Assembly: GCF_001931685.1 (NCBI RefSeq)
Contig: NZ_MOOY01000005.1
Span: forward strand, 1-64,000
Direction: 5' to 3'
From: Pararhizobium arenae
GTDB taxonomy: Bacteria; Pseudomonadota; Alphaproteobacteria; Rhizobiales; Rhizobiaceae
DNA length: 64,000 bases
The translations under genes were made by a program, and so were the position numbers. Below, piece after piece: positions 35,777-45,157 of this stretch (positions are counted from its first letter, which is position 1; every line of letters starts with the position of its first letter). The notes under the pieces were generated by a model. It made no database searches and was not told where the DNA came from. It saw only the letters and a program-made list of their open reading frames with translations.

Positions 35777-36120
35777 GTCTCCGGTGAGACGCGCGGACCA
35801 TAATGGAAGATCGAGTTGCGCTCAATGCGGCAATGTGGCCGAGAGTGTCGAAAGCTGTGCTGACTAACCGTGGCTTCCGACTGCGGCACCCTTTTTTCTG
35901 TCGCCAGAAACCCGTTGCCTGTGGTGAGTGAAGCTCGCCTTCTTGAAGGCGCTTTCACCTGAAAACCGTTGTTTTCCGGGTTTCATGCAAATCCTTGTTG
36001 CAAATCATTCTTAATTGCAAAATAGTATGTGCATCGTCCGACCGTCTTGGCGGGCAGACGATGCTGAAGTGATCTGCTGATCGACATGCAACTCGGTCGA
36101 ATAACAGGATGGAGAGCCGT
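35777..36120. other. Divergent region between copper genes and sitA
   Basis: About 344 bases. Besides the TGCAA cluster it holds a small hairpin, GAAAAC (35961-35966) with GTTTTC (35971-35976), and no supported gene. The minus-strand copper genes and plus-strand sit operon start on either side, so it probably has promoters for both. Confidence 0.45.
35985..36028 (+). promoter_or_regulatory. Candidate Mur/Fur box and promoter of sitABCD
   Basis: Three TGCAA elements lie in a row: TGCAAAT (35986-35992), TTGCAA (35998-36003) and TTGCAA (36015-36020). TAGTAT (36023-36028) could be the -10 with TTGCAA at 35998 as -35, though the spacing of 19 is long. AT-rich TGCAA arrays are characteristic of manganese-responsive Mur targets upstream of rhizobial sit operons. 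It is 93 bases before the sitA start. Confidence 0.55.
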
Positions 36121-37032
36121 ATGATGGGTAGGGTGAGGGTGTCAGTTCTGGCCGGATGGATCGCAGCGCTGGCGGCTCTTGTCGCGGTTGCCCCGGCCGC
36201 CGCTGCGGAGAAGTTCAAGGCGGTGACGACCTTCACGGTGATCGCCGATATCGCCCGGAACGTTGCCGGAGAGGCGGCCGTCGTGGAATCGATCACCAAG
36301 CCGGGGGCGGAAATCCACAATTACCAGCCTACCCCGGGCGATATCCAGCGGGCACAGGGTGCCCAAATCGTTCTGTGGAACGGGCTCAATCTAGAGTTGT
36401 GGTTCGAAAAATTCTTCCACAATCTCCGTGACGTGCCCAGCGTGGTCGTTTCGGCCGGTGTCGAGCCGATGAGCATCGGCGAGGGCCCCTACGAGGGCAA
36501 GCCCAATCCCCATGCCTGGATGTCCCCGACGGCGGCCCTCATGTATGTCGACAACATCCGCGATGCCTTCGTCAAATACGATCCGGCCAATGCGGAAACC
36601 TACAAGGCCAATGCCGAGGCCTATAAGCAAAAGATCACAGCGGTCATCGAGCCGATCAAGGCAGAGCTTGCAACTGTGCCGGAAAACCGGCGCTGGCTGG
36701 TATCGAGCGAGGGAGCGTTCTCCTATCTTGCCCGCGATTTCGGACTGAAGGAGCTTTATCTGTGGCCGATCAACGCCGATCAGCAGGGCAGCCCCCGGCA
36801 GATACGCAAGGTTATCGATGCGGTGCGTGAGAACGCAATCGGCGTCGTCTTTTCCGAAAGCACGATTTCGTCTGCGCCGGCAGAGCAGGTCGCCCGCGAG
36901 ACCGGGGCGCGTTACGGCGGGGTTCTCTATGTCGATTCGCTCAGCGAGGCGGATGGTCCGGTGCCGACCTATATCGACTTGCTTCGGGTGACCTCCGAGA
37001 CGATCGCCAAGGGCCTTGCTGCGCCGTCATGA
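36121..37032 (+). CDS. sitA: Manganese/iron ABC importer, periplasmic binding protein (SitA-like)
   Basis: 303 aa, cluster 9 metal-binding protein (ZnuA/TroA/SitA). Signal peptide ([24 protein letters not shown]). Metal ligands are visible: [18 protein letters not shown], a Glu in [15 protein letters not shown], and the final Asp in [10 protein letters not shown]. No His-rich zinc loop, so manganese/iron is likely. ATG at 36121 has GGAG 6 bases upstream. First gene of sitABCD. Confidence 0.92.
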   Translation: MMGRVRVSVLAGWIAALAALVAVAPAAAAEKFKAVTTFTVIADIARNVAGEAAVVESITKPGAEIHNYQPTPGDIQRAQGAQIVLWNGLNLELWFEKFFHNLRDVPSVVVSAGVEPMSIGEGPYEGKPNPHAWMSPTAALMYVDNIRDAFVKYDPANAETYKANAEAYKQKITAVIEPIKAELATVPENRRWLVSSEGAFSYLARDFGLKELYLWPINADQQGSPRQIRKVIDAVRENAIGVVFSESTISSAPAEQVARETGARYGGVLYVDSLSEADGPVPTYIDLLRVTSETIAKGLAAPS

Positions 37033-37102
37033 TGGGGCATGCGCAAAAGCAAGGCTCCGTCTTGCCCCGGTTGGCCCTGAAAACGTTGAAAAAGGATATC
37101 GC

Positions 37103-38011
37103 ATGACTGTGCAGCCCGGCCCGCGGATAGAGGCCGTTTCCGGTTCCGAAGGCGCTGGAATTTTCGTGGACGGGGCAACCGTCACCTATCGCAATGGCCT
37201 GACGGCGCTCAAGGACGCGAGTTTTCAGATCCCGAAAGGCACGATCGCCGCCCTCGTCGGCGTCAACGGCTCGGGAAAATCCACGCTGTTCAAGGCGATC
37301 ATGGGTTTTGTGCACCTCGCAAAGGGTGAGATCCGTGTCCTCGGCCTGCCCGTCCGGGAAGCCCTGCGGAAGAACCTCGTTGCCTATGTGCCTCAAGCTG
37401 AAGAGGTGGACTGGAACTTTCCCGTTCTGGTCGAGGACGTGGTGATGATGGGCCGCTATGGCCATATGGGCATGCTGCGCCTGCCGAGAGCCGCAGACAG
37501 GGAAGCGGTGTCCGCAGCCCTTGCCCGGGTCGATATGAGTGAATTCCGCACGCGGCAGATCGGCGAGCTTTCCGGCGGCCAGAAGAAGCGTGTCTTTCTG
37601 GCCCGCGCCCTTGCCCAGGACAGCAAGGTGATCCTGCTCGACGAGCCGTTTACGGGCGTCGATGTGAAAACCGAAGACCAGATCATCAGGCTCCTGCGCG
37701 AACTGCGTCAGGAAGGGCGCGTCATGCTGGTCTCCACCCACAATCTGGGTTCCGTGCCGGAGTTCTGCGATCGCACGATCCTGGTCAAGGGAACGGTGCT
37801 GGCTTACGGCCCGACGGAAGAGACCTTTACGCAGCTCAATCTGGAACGGGCCTTTGGCGGCGTCCTGCGCCATTTCGTCCTGAACGAACCGCAACCCGGC
37901 AAGTCGAGCTCTTTCGGCGTCATCACGGATGACGAGCGGCCGCTGGTCTTCCAGGGCGGCAAAGTGGCCATCCGCCATGCGGACGATGTGGAGGAAGGGG
38001 CGGAGCGATGA
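37103..38011 (+). CDS. sitB: Manganese/iron ABC importer ATPase (SitB-like)
   Basis: 302 aa. Walker [10 protein letters not shown], signature [14 protein letters not shown], Walker [14 protein letters not shown]-loop VSTHN. The C-terminal 50 residues extend beyond the core ATPase. AAAGGA precedes the ATG; the longer in-frame start at 37016 overlaps sitA. The stop overlaps the sitC start (ATGA). Confidence 0.93.
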   Translation: MTVQPGPRIEAVSGSEGAGIFVDGATVTYRNGLTALKDASFQIPKGTIAALVGVNGSGKSTLFKAIMGFVHLAKGEIRVLGLPVREALRKNLVAYVPQAEEVDWNFPVLVEDVVMMGRYGHMGMLRLPRAADREAVSAALARVDMSEFRTRQIGELSGGQKKRVFLARALAQDSKVILLDEPFTGVDVKTEDQIIRLLRELRQEGRVMLVSTHNLGSVPEFCDRTILVKGTVLAYGPTEETFTQLNLERAFGGVLRHFVLNEPQPGKSSSFGVITDDERPLVFQGGKVAIRHADDVEEGAER

Positions 38012-38865
38012 GTGTTCTTCTGGAGCCTTTCGCCTACAATTACATGCTGAACGCCATGTGGGTGTCGGCTCTCGTCGGCGGCGTCTGCGCGTTTCTTTCC
38101 TGTTACCTCATGCTGAAGGGCTGGTCGCTGATTGGAGATGCGCTCTCCCACTCGATCGTGCCGGGCGTTGCAGGCGCCTATATGCTTGGCCTGCCGTTTT
38201 CCATCGGGGCGTTTTTTTCCGGCGGGCTCGCGGCGATCGCCATGCTGTTTCTCAACCAGCGGACCAAGCTGAAGGAAGACGCAATCATCGGCCTGATCTT
38301 CTCGGCATTCTTCGGACTCGGGCTGTTCATGGTCTCGATCTCGCCGACCTCGGTCAATATCCAGACCATCGTGCTGGGAAATATCCTGGCGATCACGCCC
38401 GGCGATACGTTGCAGCTTGCCATCATCGGCTTCGTGTCGCTGGCGATCCTGCTCGCCAAGTGGAAGGATCTGATGGTCGTGTTTTTCGACGAGAGCCATG
38501 CCCGCTCCGTCGGGCTTAATCCGACAGCGCTCAAGATCATGTTCTTCACCCTGCTGTCGGCCTCGACGGTCGCAGCCCTCCAGACGGTAGGCGCCTTTCT
38601 CGTCATCTGCATGGTTGTGACGCCGGGTGCCACGGCCTATCTTCTGACGGATCGTTTTCCCCGTCTGCTCGTCATCGCCACTCTTATCGGCTCCGTCACA
38701 AGCTTTGTCGGGGCATATGCGAGTTATTTTCTGGATGGCGCCACGGGCGGCATCATCGTGGTTCTGCAGACTTCGGTGTTTCTCGCCGCGTTCGTCTTTG
38801 CGCCGAAACACGGAATGCTGGCTGCCCACAAGCGCGCGGCACAGGCACTGGAGGCCGGCCAATGA
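38008..38865 (+). CDS. sitC: Manganese/iron ABC importer permease (SitC-like)
   Basis: 285 aa with about 7-8 membrane segments. Family features are [20 protein letters not shown] and the metal-permease [11 protein letters not shown] region. The cytoplasmic N-terminus is short. It overlaps both neighbours by 4 bases and is a paralogue of SitD. Confidence 0.92.
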   Translation: MSVLLEPFAYNYMLNAMWVSALVGGVCAFLSCYLMLKGWSLIGDALSHSIVPGVAGAYMLGLPFSIGAFFSGGLAAIAMLFLNQRTKLKEDAIIGLIFSAFFGLGLFMVSISPTSVNIQTIVLGNILAITPGDTLQLAIIGFVSLAILLAKWKDLMVVFFDESHARSVGLNPTALKIMFFTLLSASTVAALQTVGAFLVICMVVTPGATAYLLTDRFPRLLVIATLIGSVTSFVGAYASYFLDGATGGIIVVLQTSVFLAAFVFAPKHGMLAAHKRAAQALEAGQ

Positions 38866-39707
38866 CCATTGTCGAGGTTCTCCTCACGCCCTTCCAGTTC
38901 GAGTTCATGGTCAACGCGCTCGTGATCTCGGTCGCGGTCGCCATTCCCATGGCACTGCTCTCCTGCTTCATGGTGCTGAAGGGCTGGTCTCTGATGGGCG
39001 ACGCCATCAGCCACGCGGTGTTCCCGGGCGTGGTGATCGCCTATATCGTCGGTTTTCCCTACGCCATCGGCGCCTTCGTCGCCGGCATGTTCTGCGCCGT
39101 CGCAACCGGCTTCGTGAAGGATAACAGCCGCATCAAGCAGGATACCGTCATGGGCGTGGTTTTTTCGGGCATGTTCGGCCTCGGGCTGGTCCTCTATGTC
39201 AAGATCCAGTCGGACGTGCATCTCGATCACATCCTGTTCGGCGACATGCTGGGCGTCACCTCCTGGGATATCGCCCAGGCAGGCGCGATTGCGGCGCTGA
39301 CGGCACTCGTCATTTCGCTCAAATGGAAGGATTTTCTCCTGCATGCGTTTGATCCCGTTCAGGCGCAGGTCGTCGGCCTCCGGGTGGGATTGCTGCATTA
39401 CGGTCTTCTTGGGCTGATCTCGCTGACGATCGTCGGTGCGCTTCAGGCGGTCGGCCTCATTCTGGCGATTGCCATGCTGATCGCGCCGGGGGCGATTGCC
39501 TTCCTGCTCAGTCGCAAGTTCAGTTCTATGCTGATGCTTTCCCTCATTATCGCCGTCGGCGGCTCGTTCTTCGGCGTCTATCTGTCTTTCTTCATCGACA
39601 GCGCGCCGGCGCCAACCATCGTCCTGCTGCTGTCGATCATCTTCGTGCTGGCCTTTGCCTACACCACGCGCAAGGCGGCGAAGGTGGAGGCGAACGATAC
39701 CGCTTGA
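38862..39707 (+). CDS. sitD: Manganese/iron ABC importer permease (SitD-like)
   Basis: 281 aa with about 7-8 membrane segments. It contains MVLKGWSLMGDAISHAVFPGVV, aligned with SitC. Two permeases per importer is usual for Sit systems. The stop is 16 bases from the stop of the convergent Fur-family gene. Confidence 0.92.
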   Translation: MTIVEVLLTPFQFEFMVNALVISVAVAIPMALLSCFMVLKGWSLMGDAISHAVFPGVVIAYIVGFPYAIGAFVAGMFCAVATGFVKDNSRIKQDTVMGVVFSGMFGLGLVLYVKIQSDVHLDHILFGDMLGVTSWDIAQAGAIAALTALVISLKWKDFLLHAFDPVQAQVVGLRVGLLHYGLLGLISLTIVGALQAVGLILAIAMLIAPGAIAFLLSRKFSSMLMLSLIIAVGGSFFGVYLSFFIDSAPAPTIVLLLSIIFVLAFAYTTRKAAKVEANDTA

Positions 39708-39723
39708 AGCATCGATCGCGGCG

Positions 39724-40164
39724 CTATGCGCCTCGCTTGCGTCTGGCGCCGCGTTTTAGCGGGCGGACGTAGATTTCCAGCCTGTGGCTGACGATTTCGA
39801 AGCCGTATGTACGAGCGATTTCTTCCTGCAGCCGTTCGATTTCATCCGAGCGGAATTCGATCACGTCGCCGGTATCGACATTGATGAGATGGTCGTGATG
39901 CTCCTGCTCGGCGCTTTCGAAGCGTGCGCGGCCGTCGCTGAAGACATGCTTCTGCAATATGCCCTTGTCCCGCAACAGGCTGAGCGTCCTGTAAACGGTC
40001 GCGATGGCGATGCCTGGGTTGATCGCGGTCACGCGCCGATGCAGCTCTACCGCATCCGGATGATCGGTCGCCTCCGAAAGCACATCGAGGATGATGCGCC
40101 GGGGGCCGGTCATTCTAAGGCCATGCTTGCGGCAGAGTTCGGCGAGGTCGTGGTTGGATTGCAT
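39724..40164 (-). CDS. Fur/Mur-family metal-responsive regulator
   Basis: 146 aa from ATG 40164; a TTG seven codons upstream is possible. Winged helix (LAELCRKHGLRMTGPRRIILDVL, then ATVYRTLSLL) and the metal domain (EEHHDHLINVDTGDVIEFRSDEIE) are clear. It lacks the CxxC pairs of many Fur proteins, and its HHDHLI/IEFRS segments resemble Mur and iron-sensing Fur. Convergent with sitD, so it is a candidate regulator of sitABCD. Whether it is Mur, Fur or Zur cannot be told. Confidence 0.9.
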   Translation of the reverse strand: MQSNHDLAELCRKHGLRMTGPRRIILDVLSEATDHPDAVELHRRVTAINPGIAIATVYRTLSLLRDKGILQKHVFSDGRARFESAEQEHHDHLINVDTGDVIEFRSDEIERLQEEIARTYGFEIVSHRLEIYVRPLKRGARRKRGA

Positions 40165-40333
40165 CAGTTCAGTCTCGGTCAGCAACGGGCGCTTCGATGG
40201 AGCCCGATCTCGCTCGTAGCATCTCGCTTGGTGGGAGGCGATGGCAAAATGCAGCGGGGAGCGATATGACGTCGCGTTGACGACAGGCCCGGAGTTAGTT
40301 GGCGCCCGGAGATAGTTGGCGCCTGCGCCGATC

Positions 40334-40639
40334 CTACTGCAGCCTGCCGGGCTTGTTGATGAACGGCAGAACCTTGACCTGACTCAATACGCGCTCGATC
40401 TCGACTGCGAGCCCATCCACAAGTTCGGTGAATTCGCGGCGACGGTCGTTGCGGATTTCGACAGGAAACTGATCGACGGAAAGCAGGGCCTGCTCGACGC
40501 AGGCGAGGTCGTCGCACATCGTTCGAAAGTTTTCGTTTCGCTCTATCAAGGTGCGTATCTGAGCCGCGTGGGTCGGAAATCGGCGAAGCGCCACCGCCAG
40601 GCCTTCATCCCGCTGATCGAAGCCGCTCCCGTCGCGCAT
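40334..40639 (-). CDS. Conserved hypothetical protein, predicted helical
   Basis: 101 aa; ATG 40639 has GGAGG 6 bases upstream. Acidic-basic mixed, no membrane segment, and mostly long helices with heptad-like Leu/Ile/Val (TLIERNENFRTMCDDLACVEQALL, VDGLAVEIERVLSQV). I do not recognise a family, but it has the look of a genuine rhizobial small protein. Both neighbours face away from it. Confidence 0.65.
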   Translation of the reverse strand: MRDGSGFDQRDEGLAVALRRFPTHAAQIRTLIERNENFRTMCDDLACVEQALLSVDQFPVEIRNDRRREFTELVDGLAVEIERVLSQVKVLPFINKPGRLQ

Positions 40640-40937
40640 GGCCACCTCCGCTTGGACGGCACATCCATTGATAACCGATAGAAGACTACCGGGTATCGCG
40701 CTTCGCTTGACGTAACATACTTGAGACTACGCGCGTGCAGCGGGCTTTGGCGCGATAGCCGTGTTACAGTCCCGCCGATCCTGTGTTTCAGACCGACACA
40801 TTCGCCTGTCCGGTTCGATAGAGGCTACGCGATGCTACAGGTTCGGCTGCCCGAAACACGCTAACATCAAGCCCAGTCAATGCGTCGAGGAAGGCCGAAC
40901 CGAATGGAAATCGGCTTCCTTTAGCGGAGGGTTGATC
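40640..40937. other. Intergenic region upstream of the yiaW-like gene
   Basis: About 300 bases with no supported gene. An in-frame extension of the downstream gene exists from 40761, but its residues do not look like the DUF3302 family. Nothing else recognised. Confidence 0.4.
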
Positions 40938-41285
40938 GTGTTTCTGGACTATTTTGCCCTGGGTGTCCTGTTCTTCGTGGTGATCACGCTTTTCTATGGC
41001 GTTATCGCGATCCACGACATCCCGCACCTCATCGCCAAATCGCGCAATCATCCCCATCAGGACGCCATTCACATTGCCGGGTGGGTGAGCCTGTTCACCC
41101 TGCACGCGATCTGGCCGTTCCTGTTCATCTGGGCGACGCTCTATCGCGAGGATCGCGGCTGGGGCATCCGGCAGGACGGAAAATTGCAATCCGAAGCGGA
41201 AGCCAACGCCGAGGTGGCAGTTCTGCAGGCAAGGGTCCTTGAACTCGAAGAGCAACTGAAACTGCGCGCAGGGGAGACCGCCTGA
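40938..41285 (+). CDS. yiaW: DUF3302 membrane protein (YiaW-like)
   Basis: 115 aa from a GTG with GGAGGG 6 bases upstream. Two membrane segments: about 5-25 and 55-75, with the conserved FYGVIAIHDIPHLIAKSRNHP between them. A C-terminal coiled coil (ANAEVAVLQARVLELEEQLKL) follows. Its stop overlaps the ATG of the HlyD-family gene by 1 base, as in E. coli yiaW-yiaV. Function unknown; likely partner of the HlyD-like protein. Confidence 0.85.
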   Translation: MFLDYFALGVLFFVVITLFYGVIAIHDIPHLIAKSRNHPHQDAIHIAGWVSLFTLHAIWPFLFIWATLYREDRGWGIRQDGKLQSEAEANAEVAVLQARVLELEEQLKLRAGETA

Positions 41286-42442
41286 TGGACCTGCTTCTTA
41301 TCCTCACCTATGCGGCCCTGTGTATCGCCATCTTCAAGATATTCCGCATTCCAGTGAACCAGTGGACCGTCTCCACGGCGGCGCTTGGCGGCGTCTTCCT
41401 GATCGCGACGCTGTTGCTGCTGATGAGCTACAACCACCCGTATTCGAGCGACGGGCGTATCTATTTCACATCGGCTCCGGTTATTCCGGCTGTTGGCGGT
41501 CTTGTGGTCGAGGTGCCGGTCGAACCGAACGTGCCGCTGAAGAAGGGTGAAGTCCTTTTCCGGATCGATCCACGGCCCTACCAGTATTCCGTCGATCAGA
41601 AGAAGGCACAACTGGCGGAAGCCGAGCAGAGCGTCCTTCAGCTCAAGGCGGTCCTTGATGCTGCAGAGGCTGCCGCAGAAGGCGCAATAGCCAGCCGTGA
41701 TCGTTCCCGGCAAAGCTATGAGCGTTATGCGGAAATCTTTGAAAATTCGCAGGCGAAAGGTATAGGGACGGCGGTCTCGGAGCTCGAAGTCGAAAACCGG
41801 CGCGGTCTCTACCTGACGGCGGTTGCCACGGCGGCGACGGCGGAAGCTCAAGCGAGACAGGCCCGCCTTGCCTATGAATCGCAGATCAACGGCGTAAACC
41901 CCGCCGTTGCCCGCCTCCAGGCAGAATTGCGCAGTGCCGAGTTCGATCTTGACCAGACGATGGTTCGTGCGCCGACCGACGGCTACGTCACCCAGGTCTT
42001 CCTGCGGCCGGGCATGATGGCAAATCCGTTGCCGCTGCGCCCCGTCATGGTGTTCATCAACAGCGAAGACCGCATGCTGGCTGCGGCGTTCATCCAGAAT
42101 TCGCTTCAGCGCGTCACCGTCGGGGATGAGGCGGAAGTTTCCTTCAAGGCGGTGCCGGGAAAAATCTTCAAGGCCAAGGTGGCCAGCATCATCGATGTCA
42201 TGGCCCAGGGCCAGCTGCAGCCGACCGGCGCCTTGATCGACCCTCAAGCGCCGGAACGCTCGCAGCCTGGCCAGACCCTCGCACGCATCGAAATTCTGGA
42301 GGATACGAGCGCCTATCAGCTTCCGGGCGGCGTTGTGGCGGATGTCGCGGTCTATACGCATCACTGGCACCACGTCGCGGTGATGCGCCGGATCCTTTTG
42401 CGCATGAGTGCCTGGATGAATTTCGTGTTCCTGGAGCACTGA
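41285..42442 (+). CDS. yiaV: HlyD/EmrA-family membrane fusion protein (YiaV-like)
   Basis: 385 aa. Two hydrophobic segments near the N-terminus (about 4-20, 33-50) are followed by a biotinyl-lipoyl-like region (VIPAVGGLVVEVPVEPNVPLKKG), a coiled-coil hairpin (about 100-210; many Ala/Glu) and a beta-barrel (TMVRAPTDGYVTQV). It is an adaptor of efflux or secretion systems, but no transporter partner other than the DUF3302 protein is encoded beside it. Confidence 0.88.
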   Translation: MDLLLILTYAALCIAIFKIFRIPVNQWTVSTAALGGVFLIATLLLLMSYNHPYSSDGRIYFTSAPVIPAVGGLVVEVPVEPNVPLKKGEVLFRIDPRPYQYSVDQKKAQLAEAEQSVLQLKAVLDAAEAAAEGAIASRDRSRQSYERYAEIFENSQAKGIGTAVSELEVENRRGLYLTAVATAATAEAQARQARLAYESQINGVNPAVARLQAELRSAEFDLDQTMVRAPTDGYVTQVFLRPGMMANPLPLRPVMVFINSEDRMLAAAFIQNSLQRVTVGDEAEVSFKAVPGKIFKAKVASIIDVMAQGQLQPTGALIDPQAPERSQPGQTLARIEILEDTSAYQLPGGVVADVAVYTHHWHHVAVMRRILLRMSAWMNFVFLEH

Positions 42443-42443
42443 T

Positions 42444-42521
42444 ATGAAAAGCCGACAATCCGCCCGCGGATTGCGCTGCCGCGATGGCGAGGCCGCCATC
42501 GCCGTCTTGATCGGCTGCTGA
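42444..42521 (+). CDS. Possible 25-aa leader peptide before the SulP gene
   Basis: ATG with GGAG 7 bases upstream, ending TGA at 42521, one base before the SulP start at 42523. It fills the gap between two genes exactly. Basic and Arg-rich (MKSRQSARGLRCRDGE). It may couple translation to the SulP gene or be chance. Confidence 0.3.
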   Translation: MKSRQSARGLRCRDGEAAIAVLIGC

Positions 42522-42522
42522 C

Positions 42523-44238
42523 ATGCGCAACGGTATACCTCTGCCACTTTTCGCAGGATGGTCGGGCTACCGGCCCGACTGGGTGCGGACTGATCTGTCG
42601 GCAGGGCTTTCGATTGCGGCGGTCGGTCTTCCAAGCGCGATCGCCTATCCCGCCATTGCCGGGCTGCCGCCGGAAACAGGAATTTACGCGAGTATCGTTG
42701 CCGCGCTTGCCTATGCCGTCTTCGGCGTGTCCCACCGGCTTACCGTTGGGCCTGATGCCGCGACGATGACGGTGATTGCCGCGGCCATCACCACGATCGC
42801 TGCGGCGATGCCGGCGGGCACCGCTTCCGACCGAGTGGCGATCGCGGCGCTGCTGGCGGTCGGAGTTGGCGTCATCTGCATCTGTGCCAGTCTCCTGCGG
42901 CTTGGGGTGCTCGCCAATTTCCTGTCTCGGCCGATTCTCGTCGGGTTCTTCGCGGGAATTTCGGTCTCGATCCTGATCGGCCAATTGGGGCGGATGACCG
43001 GGATAAAAATCGAGGCCGACGGGCTTTTTGCGCCATTGGTCGAGCTTGCCAGCAAGCTTGGCTCGCTGCACATGCCGACCTTGCTGCTGACGGCTTGCAT
43101 GTTTGCGATCCTTGTTCTCTCCAGGACTTTCCGTTCGCCTGTGCCGGGACCGGTGATCGTCGTGGTTTCGGCCGTGGTGCTGTCTGCACTCCTGGATTTT
43201 CAGGCTATGGGCATCGCTGTCGTCGGTGAAATCCCGCGCGGGCTTCCCGTCTTCCGTCTGCCGTCCCTGAGCGGCGTATCGCTCGAACACCTGTTTTTCG
43301 GGTCGGCTGCGATTTTTCTCGTCAGTTTCGGTTCCGGAATCGTCACGGCGCGCAGTTTCGGAGCGCGTACCGGCGATCCCGTCGATGCGAACCGTGAGCT
43401 TCTCGGTCTTGGCAGCGCACAGATCGCGGCCGGGCTGTTCGGGTCGTTCCCGATCGGCTTTTCGGATTCGCGCACCGCGATCAACCTCTCCGTCGGTGGC
43501 CGGTCCCAGTTCGCAAGCGTCGTGTCCGCCGCCGCACTGATGGCGACGTTGCTTTTTCTCAACGATGCCCTGCGCATTCTCCCCGTTGCCGCGCTCGCCG
43601 CGATCCTGGTTTCCGCGGCGCTGAGCCTGATCGATATCAGCGAGCTTCGCACGATATGGCGCATCAACCCGATCGAATTCGCCTTTGCTCTGATCGCTAT
43701 GTGGGGCGCGATCAGCTTCGGCGTGCTGAACGGCGTGATCGTGGCGATTGCCGCCACGCTCGTTTATCTGCTGCATGGCATGATGTTCCCGCGCGATGCA
43801 TTCCTCGGGCGGCTGGAAGGGCGAGACGGCTTTTACAAGATGCACCGCTTTGCCGAGGCGCGGGCGATACCCGGCCACGTCGTGTGGGTTCTTCAGGGCA
43901 GCCTGCTGTTCTTCAACGCCGATTATGTTCAGGCTCGGCTAAAGACGATCGTGGCAGGCCTGCCCGCCGGAACCCGCTGGTTCGTGATCGATGCGAGCGC
44001 CATTACCCAGATCGACAGCACTGCCGCCGGTGTGATCGAGGATATCCGCGTGGAACTGGAAAATCGCGGTGTCCAGCTCTGCTTCGCCGAGGTGCACGCC
44101 GACGCCAGGGCGTTGCTCGAGAGGGCCGGGCTGATCGAGCGGATCGGCCTTTCGCACATTTTCGAAGATCTCGACGATGCGCTTGAGGCGTTTCGCGCCG
44201 GTTCCATCGCCGAGGGGCAGTCGCAGAATTCACATTGA
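42523..44238 (+). CDS. SulP-family anion transporter with STAS domain
   Basis: 571 aa. About 12-14 membrane segments (25-405) with the SulP signature region near the start (AAVGLPSAIAYPAIAGLPPETGIYAS) and a C-terminal STAS domain (about 440-555; VLQGSLLFFNADYV and DASAITQIDSTAAGVIED). Bacterial members move sulfate, bicarbonate or dicarboxylates. The substrate cannot be read from the sequence. The next gene is polyphosphate kinase 2. Confidence 0.93.
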   Translation: MRNGIPLPLFAGWSGYRPDWVRTDLSAGLSIAAVGLPSAIAYPAIAGLPPETGIYASIVAALAYAVFGVSHRLTVGPDAATMTVIAAAITTIAAAMPAGTASDRVAIAALLAVGVGVICICASLLRLGVLANFLSRPILVGFFAGISVSILIGQLGRMTGIKIEADGLFAPLVELASKLGSLHMPTLLLTACMFAILVLSRTFRSPVPGPVIVVVSAVVLSALLDFQAMGIAVVGEIPRGLPVFRLPSLSGVSLEHLFFGSAAIFLVSFGSGIVTARSFGARTGDPVDANRELLGLGSAQIAAGLFGSFPIGFSDSRTAINLSVGGRSQFASVVSAAALMATLLFLNDALRILPVAALAAILVSAALSLIDISELRTIWRINPIEFAFALIAMWGAISFGVLNGVIVAIAATLVYLLHGMMFPRDAFLGRLEGRDGFYKMHRFAEARAIPGHVVWVLQGSLLFFNADYVQARLKTIVAGLPAGTRWFVIDASAITQIDSTAAGVIEDIRVELENRGVQLCFAEVHADARALLERAGLIERIGLSHIFEDLDDALEAFRAGSIAEGQSQNSH

Positions 44239-44251
44239 GGAGGGACCCAGC

Positions 44252-45070
44252 ATGAGCAAGAAGAGTGAAAAGGCCGAGGCTTCCGTTCCGGAGGAGAAGG
44301 GTAAACTGCGTGACTACGACAAGCAGATGGAGAAGCTCACGGTTGAACTTGCGCATCTGCAGGCATGGGTGAAGAAGAGCGGCGCCCGCATCGTCATCAT
44401 TTTCGAGGGGCGTGACGCAGCTGGCAAGGGCGGCATCATCAAGCGGATCACCGAGCGGGTCAGCCCCCGGGTTTTCCGCGTGGCGGCCCTGCCGGCGCCG
44501 AGCGATCGCGAGAAGAGCCAGATGTACATGCAGCGCTATATCGCGCATCTGCCGGCCGGCGGGGAGATCGTGATCTTCGATCGCAGCTGGTACAACCGGG
44601 CCGGTGTCGATCGCGTCATGGGCTTCTGCAGCGAGAAAAAGGCCCGCAGGTTCCTGGAACTCGCGCCACGTTTCGAGGCCGCTATCGTCGAGAGCGGAAC
44701 CATCCTGCTGAAATATTTCCTGACGGTGAGCGAGGAGGAGCAGGAGCGCCGCTTCCGCCGTCGCATCGATGATCCGGTCCGCCAGTGGAAACTGAGCCCG
44801 ATGGATGTCGAATCCTATCAGAAGTGGTGGGATTATTCTCACGCCTATGACGAAATGCTGCGCATGACCGACAGCGAGCATGCTCCCTGGTGGATCGTGC
44901 CGTCCGACGACAAGAAGCGGGCGCGCATCAACTGCATCTCGCACCTCCTGCAATCCATTCCCTACGAACGGGTGAAGTTCGACCCGCCGGACCTCGGCAA
45001 ACGGCAGAAACGCCCGAGCGATTACGTTGAGGACACAAGTCCGCGCCGGACCGTTCCGGATATCGCCTGA
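44252..45070 (+). CDS. ppk2: Polyphosphate kinase 2 family protein
   Basis: 272 aa, one PPK2 domain: Walker A FEGRDAAGKGGII (about 51-63), the lid region with RRIDDPVRQWKLSPMD, Walker B IVIFDRSWYNRAGVD. GAGGAGG precedes the ATG. It uses polyphosphate to phosphorylate nucleoside diphosphates or the reverse. The length matches class I enzymes. It follows the SulP gene by 13 bases and may be co-transcribed. Confidence 0.93.
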   Translation: MSKKSEKAEASVPEEKGKLRDYDKQMEKLTVELAHLQAWVKKSGARIVIIFEGRDAAGKGGIIKRITERVSPRVFRVAALPAPSDREKSQMYMQRYIAHLPAGGEIVIFDRSWYNRAGVDRVMGFCSEKKARRFLELAPRFEAAIVESGTILLKYFLTVSEEEQERRFRRRIDDPVRQWKLSPMDVESYQKWWDYSHAYDEMLRMTDSEHAPWWIVPSDDKKRARINCISHLLQSIPYERVKFDPPDLGKRQKRPSDYVEDTSPRRTVPDIA

Positions 45071-45157
45071 TAGAAACGGAAAAACCGTGCATCGCGGTCG
45101 CGCTGTGCGGTTCCGTCATCCACATGCATTTCAAATCCGGGAGAATATCCGGGTGTG

